64,000 bases of DNA, taken from assembly GCF_030817055.1 (NCBI RefSeq), contig NZ_JAUSYV010000001.1:1574001-1638000 (forward strand). The letters are read 5' to 3'. Below, piece by piece: positions 26,801 to 35,299 of the stretch. The DNA is from Bacillus sp. V2I10 (GTDB lineage Bacteria; Bacillota; Bacilli; Bacillales; Bacillaceae). The first letter of the stretch is position 1; every line of letters starts with the position of its first letter. The position numbers and the translations under genes are program-made. The notes under the pieces were generated by a model, which saw only the letters and a program-made list of their open reading frames with translations, searched no databases and had not been told where the DNA came from.

Positions 26801-27092
26801 GCTGAGCTGAGCACCTCTCTGCAGATGTAAAAAAAATGAAAGGGCACATTTTCATCTCTGCCATTATGGAATTTTGAACAACCTGAAAGGTTCTGCTTCA
26901 CTTGAAAAATCAGAATAAAATGAATATAACCTGTAAACGATTGCAAGCTGGAAATGTACTTGAAATGTCTGACATGCAATGTTTAAATGAGAAAGTCAGA
27001 TAATATTCGGGTTCATTTGTAAAGAATAAGGAAGAGAACAATTTCTTATTAAATATGCAAAGTGCTTTATATAAAAAGGAGCGGTAAACATA
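26801..27092 (+). other. ackA upstream region
   Basis: No gene seen between the ytxK terminator and ackA. It holds the cre site at 26932 and an ackA RBS (AAAGGAG at 27076). A GATAATATT stretch near 27000 may be a -10, but no matching -35 is convincing. Confidence 0.5.
26932..26945 (+). promoter_or_regulatory. cre (CcpA) site upstream of ackA
   Basis: TGTAAACGATTGCA matches the cre consensus at 13 of 14 positions. It lies well upstream of the gene, the arrangement by which CcpA activates ackA in B. subtilis. Confidence 0.65.
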
Positions 27093-28280
27093 ATGGCAAA
27101 AGTAATTGCAATTAATGCAGGGAGCTCTTCTTTGAAGTTCCAATTATTCGAGATGCCGGCTGAGGACGTTTTAACGGCTGGTCTTGTAGAACGAATCGGT
27201 TTAGAGCAAGCCGTATTTACGATTTCAGTAAACGGGGAAAAAATAACAGAAACAACAGATATTCCAGATCATGCTGTTGCTGTTAAAATTCTGCTTTCTA
27301 AATTAACAGAGCTTGGAATTATCGGTTCGCTGGATGAAATTGAAGGAATTGGCCACCGTGTTGTTCACGGCGGAGAAAAATTCGATGATTCCGTACTTAT
27401 TACTCCTGAAACATTGAAAGAAATAGACGAGCTTTCAGAACTTGCTCCTCTTCATAACCCGGCTAATGTTGTCGGTATTAAAGCATTTAAAGAGGTTCTT
27501 CCAAACGTGCCTGCTGTAGCTGTTTTTGATACAGCTTTTCATCAGACAATGCCGGAACAGTCTTTCTTATACAGCCTTCCATACGAGTATTATGAGAAAT
27601 TCGGCATTCGTAAATACGGTTTCCACGGAACATCCCATAAGTACGTTTCAGAAAGAGCAGCTGAATTATTAGGCCGTCCGATTGAACAGCTTCGTCTTAT
27701 TTCCTGTCATTTAGGGAACGGTGCAAGTATTGCTGCGATTGAAGGCGGAAAATCCATTGATACATCTATGGGCTTTACCCCGCTTGCTGGAGTAGCGATG
27801 GGAACTCGTTCAGGGAATATCGATCCTGCTTTAATTCCATTCATCATGGAGAAAACTGGTCATTCTGCAATTGAAGTATTGGACATTTTAAACAAAAAAA
27901 GCGGTCTGCTTGGAATTTCAGGATTATCATCCGACCTTCGCGACATTACAAAAGCTGCAGAAGAGGGGAATGATCGTGCAAGAACTTCATTAGAAGTATT
28001 TGCAAGCAGAATCCACAAATATATCGGTTCCTATGCAGCACGCATGTCAGGTGTAGATGCCATCATCTTCACAGCCGGAATCGGTGAAAACAGCATCGAT
28101 ATTCGCGAACGTGTACTTCGCGGATTAGAATTCATGGGTGTATACTGGGATCCTGCACTTAATCAGGTTCGCGGTGAAGAGGCGTTCGTAAGCTATCCTC
28201 ACTCACCAGTAAAAGTCATCATTATTCCGACAAATGAAGAAGTTATGATTGCGCGCGATGTTGAACGCATTGCTAAATAA
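27093..28280 (+). CDS. ackA: Acetate kinase
   Basis: 395 aa. It has the two signatures of the family, INAGSSSLKFQ at the N-terminus and FHGTSHKYVS in the middle, plus HLGNGASIAAI and GIGENS. It converts acetyl phosphate and ADP to acetate and ATP in overflow metabolism. Good AAAGGAG RBS, own terminator, same place as B. subtilis ackA. Confidence 0.97.
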   Translation: MAKVIAINAGSSSLKFQLFEMPAEDVLTAGLVERIGLEQAVFTISVNGEKITETTDIPDHAVAVKILLSKLTELGIIGSLDEIEGIGHRVVHGGEKFDDSVLITPETLKEIDELSELAPLHNPANVVGIKAFKEVLPNVPAVAVFDTAFHQTMPEQSFLYSLPYEYYEKFGIRKYGFHGTSHKYVSERAAELLGRPIEQLRLISCHLGNGASIAAIEGGKSIDTSMGFTPLAGVAMGTRSGNIDPALIPFIMEKTGHSAIEVLDILNKKSGLLGISGLSSDLRDITKAAEEGNDRARTSLEVFASRIHKYIGSYAARMSGVDAIIFTAGIGENSIDIRERVLRGLEFMGVYWDPALNQVRGEEAFVSYPHSPVKVIIIPTNEEVMIARDVERIAK

Positions 28281-28296
28281 GAATTGAATGATAGAA

Positions 28297-28327
28297 AGGC
28301 AGTCATCATTGATGGCTGTCTTTTTTT
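28297..28327 (+). terminator. ackA terminator
   Basis: GGCAGTCATC / GATGGCTGTC stem with two G-U pairs, then TTTTTTT. Confidence 0.8.
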
Positions 28328-28332
28328 GAATT

Positions 28333-28411
28333 CTTCCTTTCATGCAAGCAAAATGCATTAGTGGAAATGCTATGTTTTTGGCACACTAATAAAAAATTGC
28401 ATGAAAGGAAG
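28333..28411 (+). promoter_or_regulatory. Nested inverted repeat covering the antiporter RBS
   Basis: A perfect 15-nt inverted repeat, CTTCCTTTCATGCAA (28333-28347) with TTGCATGAAAGGAAG (28397-28411), encloses a second one, ATTAGTG (28357-28363) with CACTAAT (28384-28390). The right outer arm contains the Shine-Dalgarno AAAGGAAGGAG of the next gene. No T run follows, so it is not a plain terminator. A translation-control hairpin is inferred. Confidence 0.55.
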
Positions 28412-28422
28412 GAGCAATCTGT

Positions 28423-29838
28423 TTGGAATACGCCTGGCTCTCACTTGTTCCGTTTTTAATCGTTATTGCACTATCTATATGGCTGAAAGAAATTTTGCCC
28501 GGACTCGTGCTTGGTCTGCTTGCAGGTTCTTTTATTGTAAAGGCTGAACTTTTAGGAGGTCTGCAGCAAGTACTGAATTATGTGCTTGAAACGCTGTCGG
28601 ATGATACAAATATGAAAATTATCGGTTTTTTGTATTTATTTGGCGGGTTAGTCGGAATGATGAAAATATCCGGAGGAATTAAAGGGTTCTCAGAGTGGGT
28701 CGGAAAGAAGGTAAAGTCAGAGCGGGGACTGCTAAGCATTATTTGGCTGTCTTTGCCCTTTACCTTCATGATGCCGATGTTTCGGATTATGATGATCGGG
28801 CCAGTCATTAAGTCGCTTATGGAAAAAAGCGAGCTGTCAAAACAAAAAATTGGTTTTACGATGGATGTTTCAACTGCTTCTACAATTGTTTTATTGCCTG
28901 CAGGCACTGCATTTACTGGCTTTATGCTTTCACTGGTAGAGGGCGGAATTGAAAGAAATCACCTGGATCTCTATCCCTATCAAATTTACCTCTCAAGCAT
29001 ACCTTTTAACTTCTTTGCAATTGTCATGCTTTTTCTTGGACTGATCAGCACGTTCAGAAAATCAAAAAAACAGAGCAGGGCAAAAAGCCAAAAGGCAGCG
29101 GCAGAAGAGCACCCTTATCATGGAATAGGTCTTAAGCAAGAGCTGGAAGAAGTAAAAGCCCAACCCTGGCATTTAATTGTCCCTTTATTTTTTCTTCTTG
29201 GACTATCAATGTTTCTTCTTTGGCAGGATGGCACTGAAAAGGGCGGAAACACCGTTTTTCAAGCTTTTGCTAAAGCGGATGCAACCTTTGTTATGCTGCT
29301 TGCTGTCTTCTTGACACTGGTGATTACCTTTCTGTTTTACAGCATACGCCGTGTCCCGCTGAAAGAAACGCTCTATCATTTTTATGACGGCGGCAATCAG
29401 ATGATGCAGGCGATTATCCTTCTCATTCTAGTATGGGCCCTGTCCCTTTCAGCCGAGGATATTGGCTTTTCTGATTTCATCAGTTTGACGCTTGGGAGCG
29501 TTCTGCCTGCTTCCTTAGTGCCGGCCATTATCTTTTTGCTTGGCTCTGCTGTCGGTTATTTTATCGGATCTTCCTGGGGGACCTGGGGATTATTTATGCC
29601 GCTTGGCATGACACTTGCAGTCGCTTCGGGTGCTTCCATACCGCTTACAGTGGGTGCAGTATTTGCAAGCGGGGCATTTGGCGCCATGACCTCGCCGCTA
29701 GGAGATACTACTATTACTACTGCCTCAATCCTCGAGATGCCTGTTGTAGAGTATGCCCGCTATAAATTGAATTTTACTGCAGTCGGCTGTGCAGCTGCAG
29801 CCATATTATATGTTGCCGCAGGTCTCTTATTAAATTGA
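28423..29838 (+). CDS. NhaC-family Na+/H+ antiporter
   Basis: 471 aa with about 11-12 membrane segments. The family motif IGSSWGTWGLFMPLG and the later MTSPLGDTTITT are characteristic of NhaC-type sodium/proton or malate/lactate exchangers. It starts with TTG at 28423, 8 nt after AAGGAAGGAG, and the RBS lies in the hairpin described above. Not part of the B. subtilis gene order here, so a lineage-specific gene. Substrate (sodium or organic acid) cannot be told from sequence; being next to ackA fits either. Confidence 0.8.
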   Translation: MEYAWLSLVPFLIVIALSIWLKEILPGLVLGLLAGSFIVKAELLGGLQQVLNYVLETLSDDTNMKIIGFLYLFGGLVGMMKISGGIKGFSEWVGKKVKSERGLLSIIWLSLPFTFMMPMFRIMMIGPVIKSLMEKSELSKQKIGFTMDVSTASTIVLLPAGTAFTGFMLSLVEGGIERNHLDLYPYQIYLSSIPFNFFAIVMLFLGLISTFRKSKKQSRAKSQKAAAEEHPYHGIGLKQELEEVKAQPWHLIVPLFFLLGLSMFLLWQDGTEKGGNTVFQAFAKADATFVMLLAVFLTLVITFLFYSIRRVPLKETLYHFYDGGNQMMQAIILLILVWALSLSAEDIGFSDFISLTLGSVLPASLVPAIIFLLGSAVGYFIGSSWGTWGLFMPLGMTLAVASGASIPLTVGAVFASGAFGAMTSPLGDTTITTASILEMPVVEYARYKLNFTAVGCAAAAILYVAAGLLLN

Positions 29839-29936
29839 TGCGAGCAAAAAGCAGCTTACTGCCATCAATGAATCTGTACGATCCAATATGATATAATTAA
29901 ATAAATAATGGAGAGTCTGAAACGGGAGGAAGGAAT

Positions 29937-30791
29937 ATGACGCTATCAAATCGGGAAAGTCAGTTGCTTGCAGAAATACAAGTGTGGGAACAGCACTTGG
30001 GGGAGGATCTTCGTTCAGATTTTGGCCGCACGTATGACAAGTGGCTAAACCGAAAGCTTAACGGCATTCCAGAGCCGATCAAACGGAAATTCTTCGATAA
30101 GTTTGACGATATCCTCTTTCATTTGCATTCTTTCATTCAAAACTCACATGTGCAGCATGATGCAAGACAGCAGCTGCTCATGACGGCAAAAACATTTGAT
30201 GAAGACATTCACCACATTTATGACCTAAAAAAACTCAGTGTAGAGCAGCTGCATTACATATCAGATTTACAATTGTCCAAGCATCGTCTTTATTCATTCG
30301 TTCAAGGCGGTTTAGCAGGGACAGGGGGATTCCTATTAATGGGGATTGATCTTCCAGCTCAAATGCTGTTAAACCTGCGTGCAGTACAAATGACGGCTCT
30401 AAGCTACGGCTATGAAGTGAATTCTCCTTTTGAAATGATGACATCTTTAAAAGTTTACCATGCTTCACTTCTTCCCAAGCATCTGCGCTATAAGCAATGG
30501 GTTGCTCTGACAGAAGACCTGAATAACAAAGATGAAAATCCGTTTTTTTATGAGGGAGAAGACAAGCTTGCAAATCTGGCGAGTATTGATCATTTACTTA
30601 AACAGCTTGTAAAAGTATCAGCCATATCCATGCTGCGAAAAAAGATGATTGGCGGTATTCCCTTGATCGGCATGGCCATTGGGGCCGGCATCAATTACCA
30701 GCTGACAAGACAAATTACAGATTTCGCCCATCAATATTACCGCTACAGGCTGCTGCTTGAAAAAAAGGATGCCGATTATGAGTTCAATTGA
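29937..30791 (+). CDS. EcsC family protein
   Basis: 284 aa. It matches the EcsC domain: YSFVQGGLAGTGGFLLMGID with an amphipathic/hydrophobic stretch, then LNLRAVQMTALSYGYEV. Function is unknown; EcsC is linked to the ABC transporter EcsAB in B. subtilis, but no ecsA or ecsB is here. GGGAGGA precedes the ATG. It overlaps moaB by 14 nt, so they are translationally coupled. Confidence 0.82.
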   Translation: MTLSNRESQLLAEIQVWEQHLGEDLRSDFGRTYDKWLNRKLNGIPEPIKRKFFDKFDDILFHLHSFIQNSHVQHDARQQLLMTAKTFDEDIHHIYDLKKLSVEQLHYISDLQLSKHRLYSFVQGGLAGTGGFLLMGIDLPAQMLLNLRAVQMTALSYGYEVNSPFEMMTSLKVYHASLLPKHLRYKQWVALTEDLNNKDENPFFYEGEDKLANLASIDHLLKQLVKVSAISMLRKKMIGGIPLIGMAIGAGINYQLTRQITDFAHQYYRYRLLLEKKDADYEFN

Positions 30792-31293
30792 ACATAAATT
30801 GCAGGCACCTTCAAAGGTATATTGCAAAATTATAACGGTAAGCGATACTAGAACGGCAGATACGGATAAAAGCGGTCAGCTAATCTCAGCACTTATTAAA
30901 AAAGCAGGTCATGAAGTTGTTCAATATGAAATCATTCCTGATGAAGAAACGTTAATTAAAAGCGCTGTTAACAGCGGGTGCAAATCGAGTGAGATTGACG
31001 TGATCCTTCTAAATGGAGGCACTGGAATTGCAAAAAGAGACGTTACTATTGAAGCAGTTCAGAGCTTGCTTGAAAAAGAAATTCCAGGATTTGGAGAGCT
31101 GTTCAGAATGCTGAGCTACCAGGAGGACATTGGATCATCAGCCATCCTGAGCAGAGCTATAGGCGGCGTTTCAGATGATACAGTTATCTTCTCTATGCCA
31201 GGTTCGGCGGGTGCTGTTAAACTGGCAATGGAAAAGCTGATCATTCCGGAATTGGGACATGTTGTAAGAGAAGTTAATAAAGATCTGAAATAA
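30778..31293 (+). CDS. moaB: Molybdenum cofactor protein MoaB
   Basis: 171 aa MogA/MoaB fold. Motifs ITVSDTRTADTDKSG and LLNGGTGIAKRDVT bind molybdopterin; it adenylylates molybdopterin for metal insertion. The start is the ATG at 30778, after AAGGA inside the end of ecsC; the ATG at 30757 is too far upstream for this RBS. Next to argGH as in B. subtilis. No other Moco genes are in the window. Confidence 0.92.
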   Translation: MSSIEHKLQAPSKVYCKIITVSDTRTADTDKSGQLISALIKKAGHEVVQYEIIPDEETLIKSAVNSGCKSSEIDVILLNGGTGIAKRDVTIEAVQSLLEKEIPGFGELFRMLSYQEDIGSSAILSRAIGGVSDDTVIFSMPGSAGAVKLAMEKLIIPELGHVVREVNKDLK

Positions 31294-31297
31294 CTTA

Positions 31298-31328
31298 AAA
31301 ACATCACCGTCTCAGGTGATGTTTTTTT
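31298..31328 (+). terminator. moaB terminator
   Basis: AACATCACC / GGTGATGTT stem followed by TTTTTTT. Confidence 0.85.
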
Positions 31329-31354
31329 ATGCATAATTATCCGATATCTATACC

Positions 31355-31666
31355 TTAATAATGCACACGATCTGATACATGCTGATGAAGTCTGAACCAC
31401 AGCCATAAATCGTTAATAATAGATGCGTGCTCGGATATTTCGGCGTTAAGCCTGCAGGATCTTGAAAAATCCTCTTCATTGTTCAGTTCATCCTGCTTCG
31501 CGTTAATCTGTTTTTCTATTTTTGCGATTTGGTCCGGTATGCTCCCCCGGATCTTTTCCCATTGCATCAGGATCTCTTCCTGTTCAAGGGGGTGAATTCT
31601 TTCCCACGCCATTTCGAGGTTTGGAAGATTGATTCCAAGCCGCTCGCTAAAACGAAAATGTTTCAT
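31355..31666 (-). CDS. Hypothetical protein (103 aa)
   Basis: Charged, helical, with Trp-rich ends (MAWERIHPLEQEEILMQWEK and DLWLWFRLHQHV) and no membrane segment. A likely coiled coil runs through the middle (IAKIEKQINAKQDELNNEED). GGGGG lies 7 nt before the ATG at 31666. Convergent with moaB and divergent from argG. Not recognised; composition and RBS suggest a real gene. Confidence 0.6.
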   Translation of the reverse strand: MKHFRFSERLGINLPNLEMAWERIHPLEQEEILMQWEKIRGSIPDQIAKIEKQINAKQDELNNEEDFSRSCRLNAEISEHASIINDLWLWFRLHQHVSDRVHY

Positions 31667-31756
31667 TGTCATTCCCCCGTGCGTAAGCTTTCCTTTATTC
31701 TACATGACACGTGCATAAAATTCACGATTATTTCATAAAAATTTTTGAGAAAACTA

Positions 31757-31785
31757 TTGAAAAACTATGAATAACTTGTTAAAGT
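31757..31785 (+). promoter_or_regulatory. Predicted sigma-A promoter of argGH
   Basis: TTGAAA, 17-nt spacer, TAAAGT. Confidence 0.5.
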
Positions 31786-31797
31786 GGTATTTATCAA

Positions 31798-31833
31798 ATG
31801 AATAGATATAAATTAAAATTAATATTTATACAT
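31798..31833 (+). promoter_or_regulatory. Putative ArgR/AhrC operator (two ARG boxes)
   Basis: ATGAATAGATATAAATT at 31798 and, inverted, ATGTATAAATATTAAT at 31818-31833 both resemble the ARG box ATGAATAAAAATTCAT. They lie just downstream of the predicted promoter, suitable for arginine repression. Confidence 0.5.
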
Positions 31834-31851
31834 CCGAGAGGGGAAATTAAG

Positions 31852-33063
31852 TTGAATATAAATAAAAAAGTAGTGTTGGCTTATTCAGGCGGTTTAGATA
31901 CATCAGTAGCAATCAAGTGGCTTCAGGATCAAGGGTATGAAGTGATCGCATGCTGTTTGGATGTCGGTGAAGGAAAAGACCTTGCATTTATTCAAAGCAA
32001 AGCGCTGCAGGTCGGAGCTTCTAAATCATACGTAATAGATGCTAAAAAGGAATTTGCTGATGAATTTGCATTGGTTGCTCTTCAATCACATGCTTTATAT
32101 GAAGGGAAATACCCGCTTATATCTGCCCTGTCACGTCCGTTGATAGCTAAAAAGCTTGTAGAGGTTGCTGAGCAGGAGAATGCCATAGCAGTTGCACATG
32201 GCTGTACGGGAAAAGGCAACGATCAGGTTCGGTTTGAAGTATCTATTAAAGCATTGAACCCTAACCTTGAAGTGCTTGCTCCAGTCCGCGAGTGGAGCTG
32301 GTCGCGTGAGGAAGAAATTCAATATGCACAGGAAAATAATATTCCGATTCCAATTAATCTTGGAAGTCCGTTTTCAATTGATCAGAACTTATGGGGCCGA
32401 AGCAATGAGTGCGGAGTTCTTGAAGATCCATGGGCAGCTCCTCCCGAAGAAGCATATGACCTGACAAATTCCATTGAGAATACACCTGATTCACCTGACA
32501 TGGTGGAGATCGAATTTGAACAGGGTGTGCCGGTTTCCTTAAATGGTACTGCGTATCCTCTTGCAGACTTAATTCTTCATTTAAATGCACTTGCAGGCAA
32601 GCATGGTGTCGGAAGAATTGATCATGTAGAGAACCGCCTTGTTGGAATTAAATCGCGTGAAGTATATGAATGTCCGGCTGCAATTACGCTGCTTAAAGCT
32701 CATAAAGAATTAGAAGATCTGACTTTAGTAAAAGAAGTGGCACACTTTAAACCTGTTATTGAAATGAAGCTGACAGAGCTTATTTATAACGGTTTATGGT
32801 TTTCGCCGCTCAAGGATGCCCTGCTTGGATTCCTGAAAGAGACACAAACTTATGTAACAGGAACGGTTCGGGTAAAACTCTTTAAAGGTCATGCCATTGT
32901 TGAAGGAAGAAAATCTGTATACTCTCTTTATGATGAAAAGCTTGCAACATATACAACAGAGGATTCATTTGATCATCAGGCAGCCGTTGGGTTCATCTCG
33001 CTTTATGGACTTCCTACCAAAGTAAGCAGCATGGTACAGGGAAAAAAGAAGGTGAATATATGA
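31852..33063 (+). CDS. argG: Argininosuccinate synthase
   Basis: 403 aa with the PP-loop VVLAYSGGLDTSVAIKW at the N-terminus and GCTGKGNDQVRFE. It joins citrulline and aspartate using ATP. The TTG at 31852 with GAGAGGGG upstream is chosen; the ATG at 31798 lies in the operator. The stop overlaps the argH start by 4 nt (ATGA). Confidence 0.97.
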   Translation: MNINKKVVLAYSGGLDTSVAIKWLQDQGYEVIACCLDVGEGKDLAFIQSKALQVGASKSYVIDAKKEFADEFALVALQSHALYEGKYPLISALSRPLIAKKLVEVAEQENAIAVAHGCTGKGNDQVRFEVSIKALNPNLEVLAPVREWSWSREEEIQYAQENNIPIPINLGSPFSIDQNLWGRSNECGVLEDPWAAPPEEAYDLTNSIENTPDSPDMVEIEFEQGVPVSLNGTAYPLADLILHLNALAGKHGVGRIDHVENRLVGIKSREVYECPAAITLLKAHKELEDLTLVKEVAHFKPVIEMKLTELIYNGLWFSPLKDALLGFLKETQTYVTGTVRVKLFKGHAIVEGRKSVYSLYDEKLATYTTEDSFDHQAAVGFISLYGLPTKVSSMVQGKKKVNI

Positions 33064-34436
33064 AAAAACTGTGGGGTGGCCGCTTTCAAAAAACACCTGA
33101 AAAATGGGTGGATGAATTTGGAGCATCCATTTCATTTGATAAAGAACTCGTTCTAGAAGATCTTCAGGGAAGTCTTGCGCATGTTCATATGCTCGGACAA
33201 TGCGGGATCATCGAACCTGCTGAAGCCGAGCAAATTAAAACAGGCCTTCTTCTCTTAAAAGAAAAAGCTGAAAACGGAGAACTTCAGTTTTCAGTTGATT
33301 ATGAAGACATACATTTAAATCTTGAAAAGCTGCTTATTGATGAAATCGGACCTGTCGGAGGGAAACTGCATACCGGCAGAAGCCGGAACGACCAAGTTGC
33401 TACAGACATGCACCTTTATTTGAAAAATCATGTAAAGGAAATTACCCAGCTGATTACAGCATTTCAGCAGACGCTTTTAGAAAAAGCAAAGGAGAATGTA
33501 GAAACGATTTTGCCTGGGTATACTCATCTTCAGCGTGCACAGCCGATTTCGTTTGCTCATCATCTCTTAGCCTATTTCTGGATGCTTGAGCGGGATAAAC
33601 AGCGCTTTGATGAATCCTTAAAGCGGATAAATATTTCCCCGCTCGGCTGCGGGGCGCTTGCTGGGACAACGTTTCCGATTGATCGTCACTTAACTGCTGA
33701 ACTGCTTGAGTTTGAAGGAATTTATGAAAACAGCCTTGACGGAGTAAGCGACCGTGATTTTATCGTGGAATTTCTAAGCAACAGCTCCCTGATGATGATG
33801 CACTTATCACGCTTTTGCGAAGAACTGATTTTATGGTGCAGCCAGGAATTTCAGTTTGTAGAGCTTGATGATACTTACGCAACGGGAAGCTCAATGATGC
33901 CGCAGAAGAAAAACCCGGATATGGCTGAATTAATTCGCGGTAAAACGGGACGGGTTTATGGCCATTTATTTGCTTTGCTGACGACTTTGAAAGGATTGCC
34001 GCTCGCATATAACAAAGATATGCAGGAGGATAAAGAGGGCATGTTTGACACAGTCCGCACAGTAGAAGGAAGTCTGCAAATATTTATTGGCATGATCGAA
34101 ACGCTGAAAGTAAAAAAAGAGAAAATGAAGAAAGCTACAACAGAAGACTTTTCAAATGCAACAGAGCTTGCTGATTATCTCGCGAAAAAAGGCATGCCTT
34201 TCAGAGAAGCACACGAAGTAGTTGGGAAACTTGTTTATACTTGCATTGAAAATGGCATTTATTTAAAAGATCTTTCACTCGAAGAATATCAGGATGCATC
34301 TTCTTTATTTTCTTCAGATATATTCGAAACAATCGATCCATACACTGCTGTTGCAAAAAGAATCAGTGATGGCGGTACCGGTTTTTCAAAGGTTAATGAA
34401 GCAATAGCTAAAGCTGAAAAAGTATTACATGTGTAA
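33060..34436 (+). CDS. argH: Argininosuccinate lyase
   Basis: 458 aa fumarase/aspartase-superfamily enzyme with LHTGRSRNDQVATD and the signature GSSMMPQKKNPD. It splits argininosuccinate to arginine and fumarate, the last step of arginine synthesis. Coupled to argG by a 4-nt overlap. Confidence 0.97.
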   Translation: MKKLWGGRFQKTPEKWVDEFGASISFDKELVLEDLQGSLAHVHMLGQCGIIEPAEAEQIKTGLLLLKEKAENGELQFSVDYEDIHLNLEKLLIDEIGPVGGKLHTGRSRNDQVATDMHLYLKNHVKEITQLITAFQQTLLEKAKENVETILPGYTHLQRAQPISFAHHLLAYFWMLERDKQRFDESLKRINISPLGCGALAGTTFPIDRHLTAELLEFEGIYENSLDGVSDRDFIVEFLSNSSLMMMHLSRFCEELILWCSQEFQFVELDDTYATGSSMMPQKKNPDMAELIRGKTGRVYGHLFALLTTLKGLPLAYNKDMQEDKEGMFDTVRTVEGSLQIFIGMIETLKVKKEKMKKATTEDFSNATELADYLAKKGMPFREAHEVVGKLVYTCIENGIYLKDLSLEEYQDASSLFSSDIFETIDPYTAVAKRISDGGTGFSKVNEAIAKAEKVLHV

Positions 34437-34522
34437 AATTTGAAGGTTTTACCATCGTAAACAGCTCCATTTTCACAAACGATAGTACAGATACACTATC
34501 TGAATACGAGGAGCTGATATCG

Positions 34523-34693
34523 ATGGGAAAAGAAAAAGATCCGAAAAATCAATCTGCTTATTATGATTATGAGGGTGAAAATGAAACTTCACAGCTGATT
34601 ATAGATGCTTATTCAAGCGGGGTAGTTGAGCAGCAATATGAGCAAAATTTCCTTCAGGAAAATCTTCAGCCGAGAGAAGAAGAAAAAGAATAG
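34523..34693 (+). CDS. Small acidic hypothetical protein (56 aa)
   Basis: Starts MGKEKDPKNQSAYYDYEGEN; acidic, Gln/Glu rich, with LIIDAYSSGVVEQQY in the middle. This faintly recalls the small DUF4025 (YozQ-like) proteins of bacilli, but I am not sure. GAGGAG is 10 nt upstream and a 20+ bp terminator stem follows directly. An inverted repeat GATAGT/ACTATC at 34481-34500 may mark its control region. Confidence 0.65.
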   Translation: MGKEKDPKNQSAYYDYEGENETSQLIIDAYSSGVVEQQYEQNFLQENLQPREEEKE

Positions 34694-34700
34694 TGAAACC

Positions 34701-34757
34701 TCATGAAAACAAGAAAAAAGTCATCAATCATGATGACTTTTTTCTTGTTTTTATGAG
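34701..34757 (+). terminator. Long terminator after the 56-aa gene
   Basis: AAAACAAGAAAAAAGTCATC pairs with GATGACTTTTTTCTTGTTTT over 20 bp; the pairing extends to TCAT/ATGA outside. Confidence 0.85.
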
Positions 34758-35299
34758 GATCCAGTAGAGCAGGTGAAAAACGTTCAGGAATAATGAAATG
34801 TATACATTAACCCGCAAACAATTGCCATCATTGTTCAAATTAATGGAAAACATGGATAAAATCGAACAAAGTAAAATACCCATCATGATTGGGATGAATC
34901 GGATAAAGAGCTTGCTGATATGAATGGATTCGGCTGGTTATAATAAAAGGCACTATAAACCCCAAAGCATCCTGTCAGGCTAAACCAAAAAAATTGCCGG
35001 CGTAAAAGCCGAGCGTATCTCGCCATATCAGCTGAAGCGCTGACACCAGAAATAGACTGAACAAAAACAAGGCTTGCATAAAGCGCCATTGTCAAAAAAG
35101 CAGAATTTGGTCAAGCGGGCATATCAAAGGCTGAAGGAGCTGCAGACCTTGTAGTAAAATACAAGTAGAGAATAAATCTTTGTCCAGCAATCAACGAAAG
35201 GCAGAAAAAGACTGAAATAAAGAGGCTCCTCCTTCCATAACCGCCAATGCGGGAAGAAGAAATTGCCTGCATTAGATGTATTACTTAAAAAGCCAACTC
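34758..35299. other. Decayed stretch without an intact gene
   Basis: No gene with an RBS is seen. The minus frame 34883-35095, extended to about 35150 across a TGA, reads like part of a membrane permease (see separate entry). The remainder has no recognisable content. Confidence 0.4.
34883..35150 (-). pseudogene. Possible permease remnant
   Basis: The frame reads AAPSAFDMPA, TGA, PNSAFLTMALYASLVFVQSI and SGVSASADMARYARL. The SADMARYAR piece resembles the cytosine/purine permease family. There is no RBS, one in-frame TGA, and no complete N- or C-terminus. Call is weak. Confidence 0.25.

Noticed and set aside
34883..35095. Intact small membrane protein
   Set aside because: No RBS, a TGA immediately upstream in a stretch that continues the similarity, and no complete domain; listed as possible remnant only.
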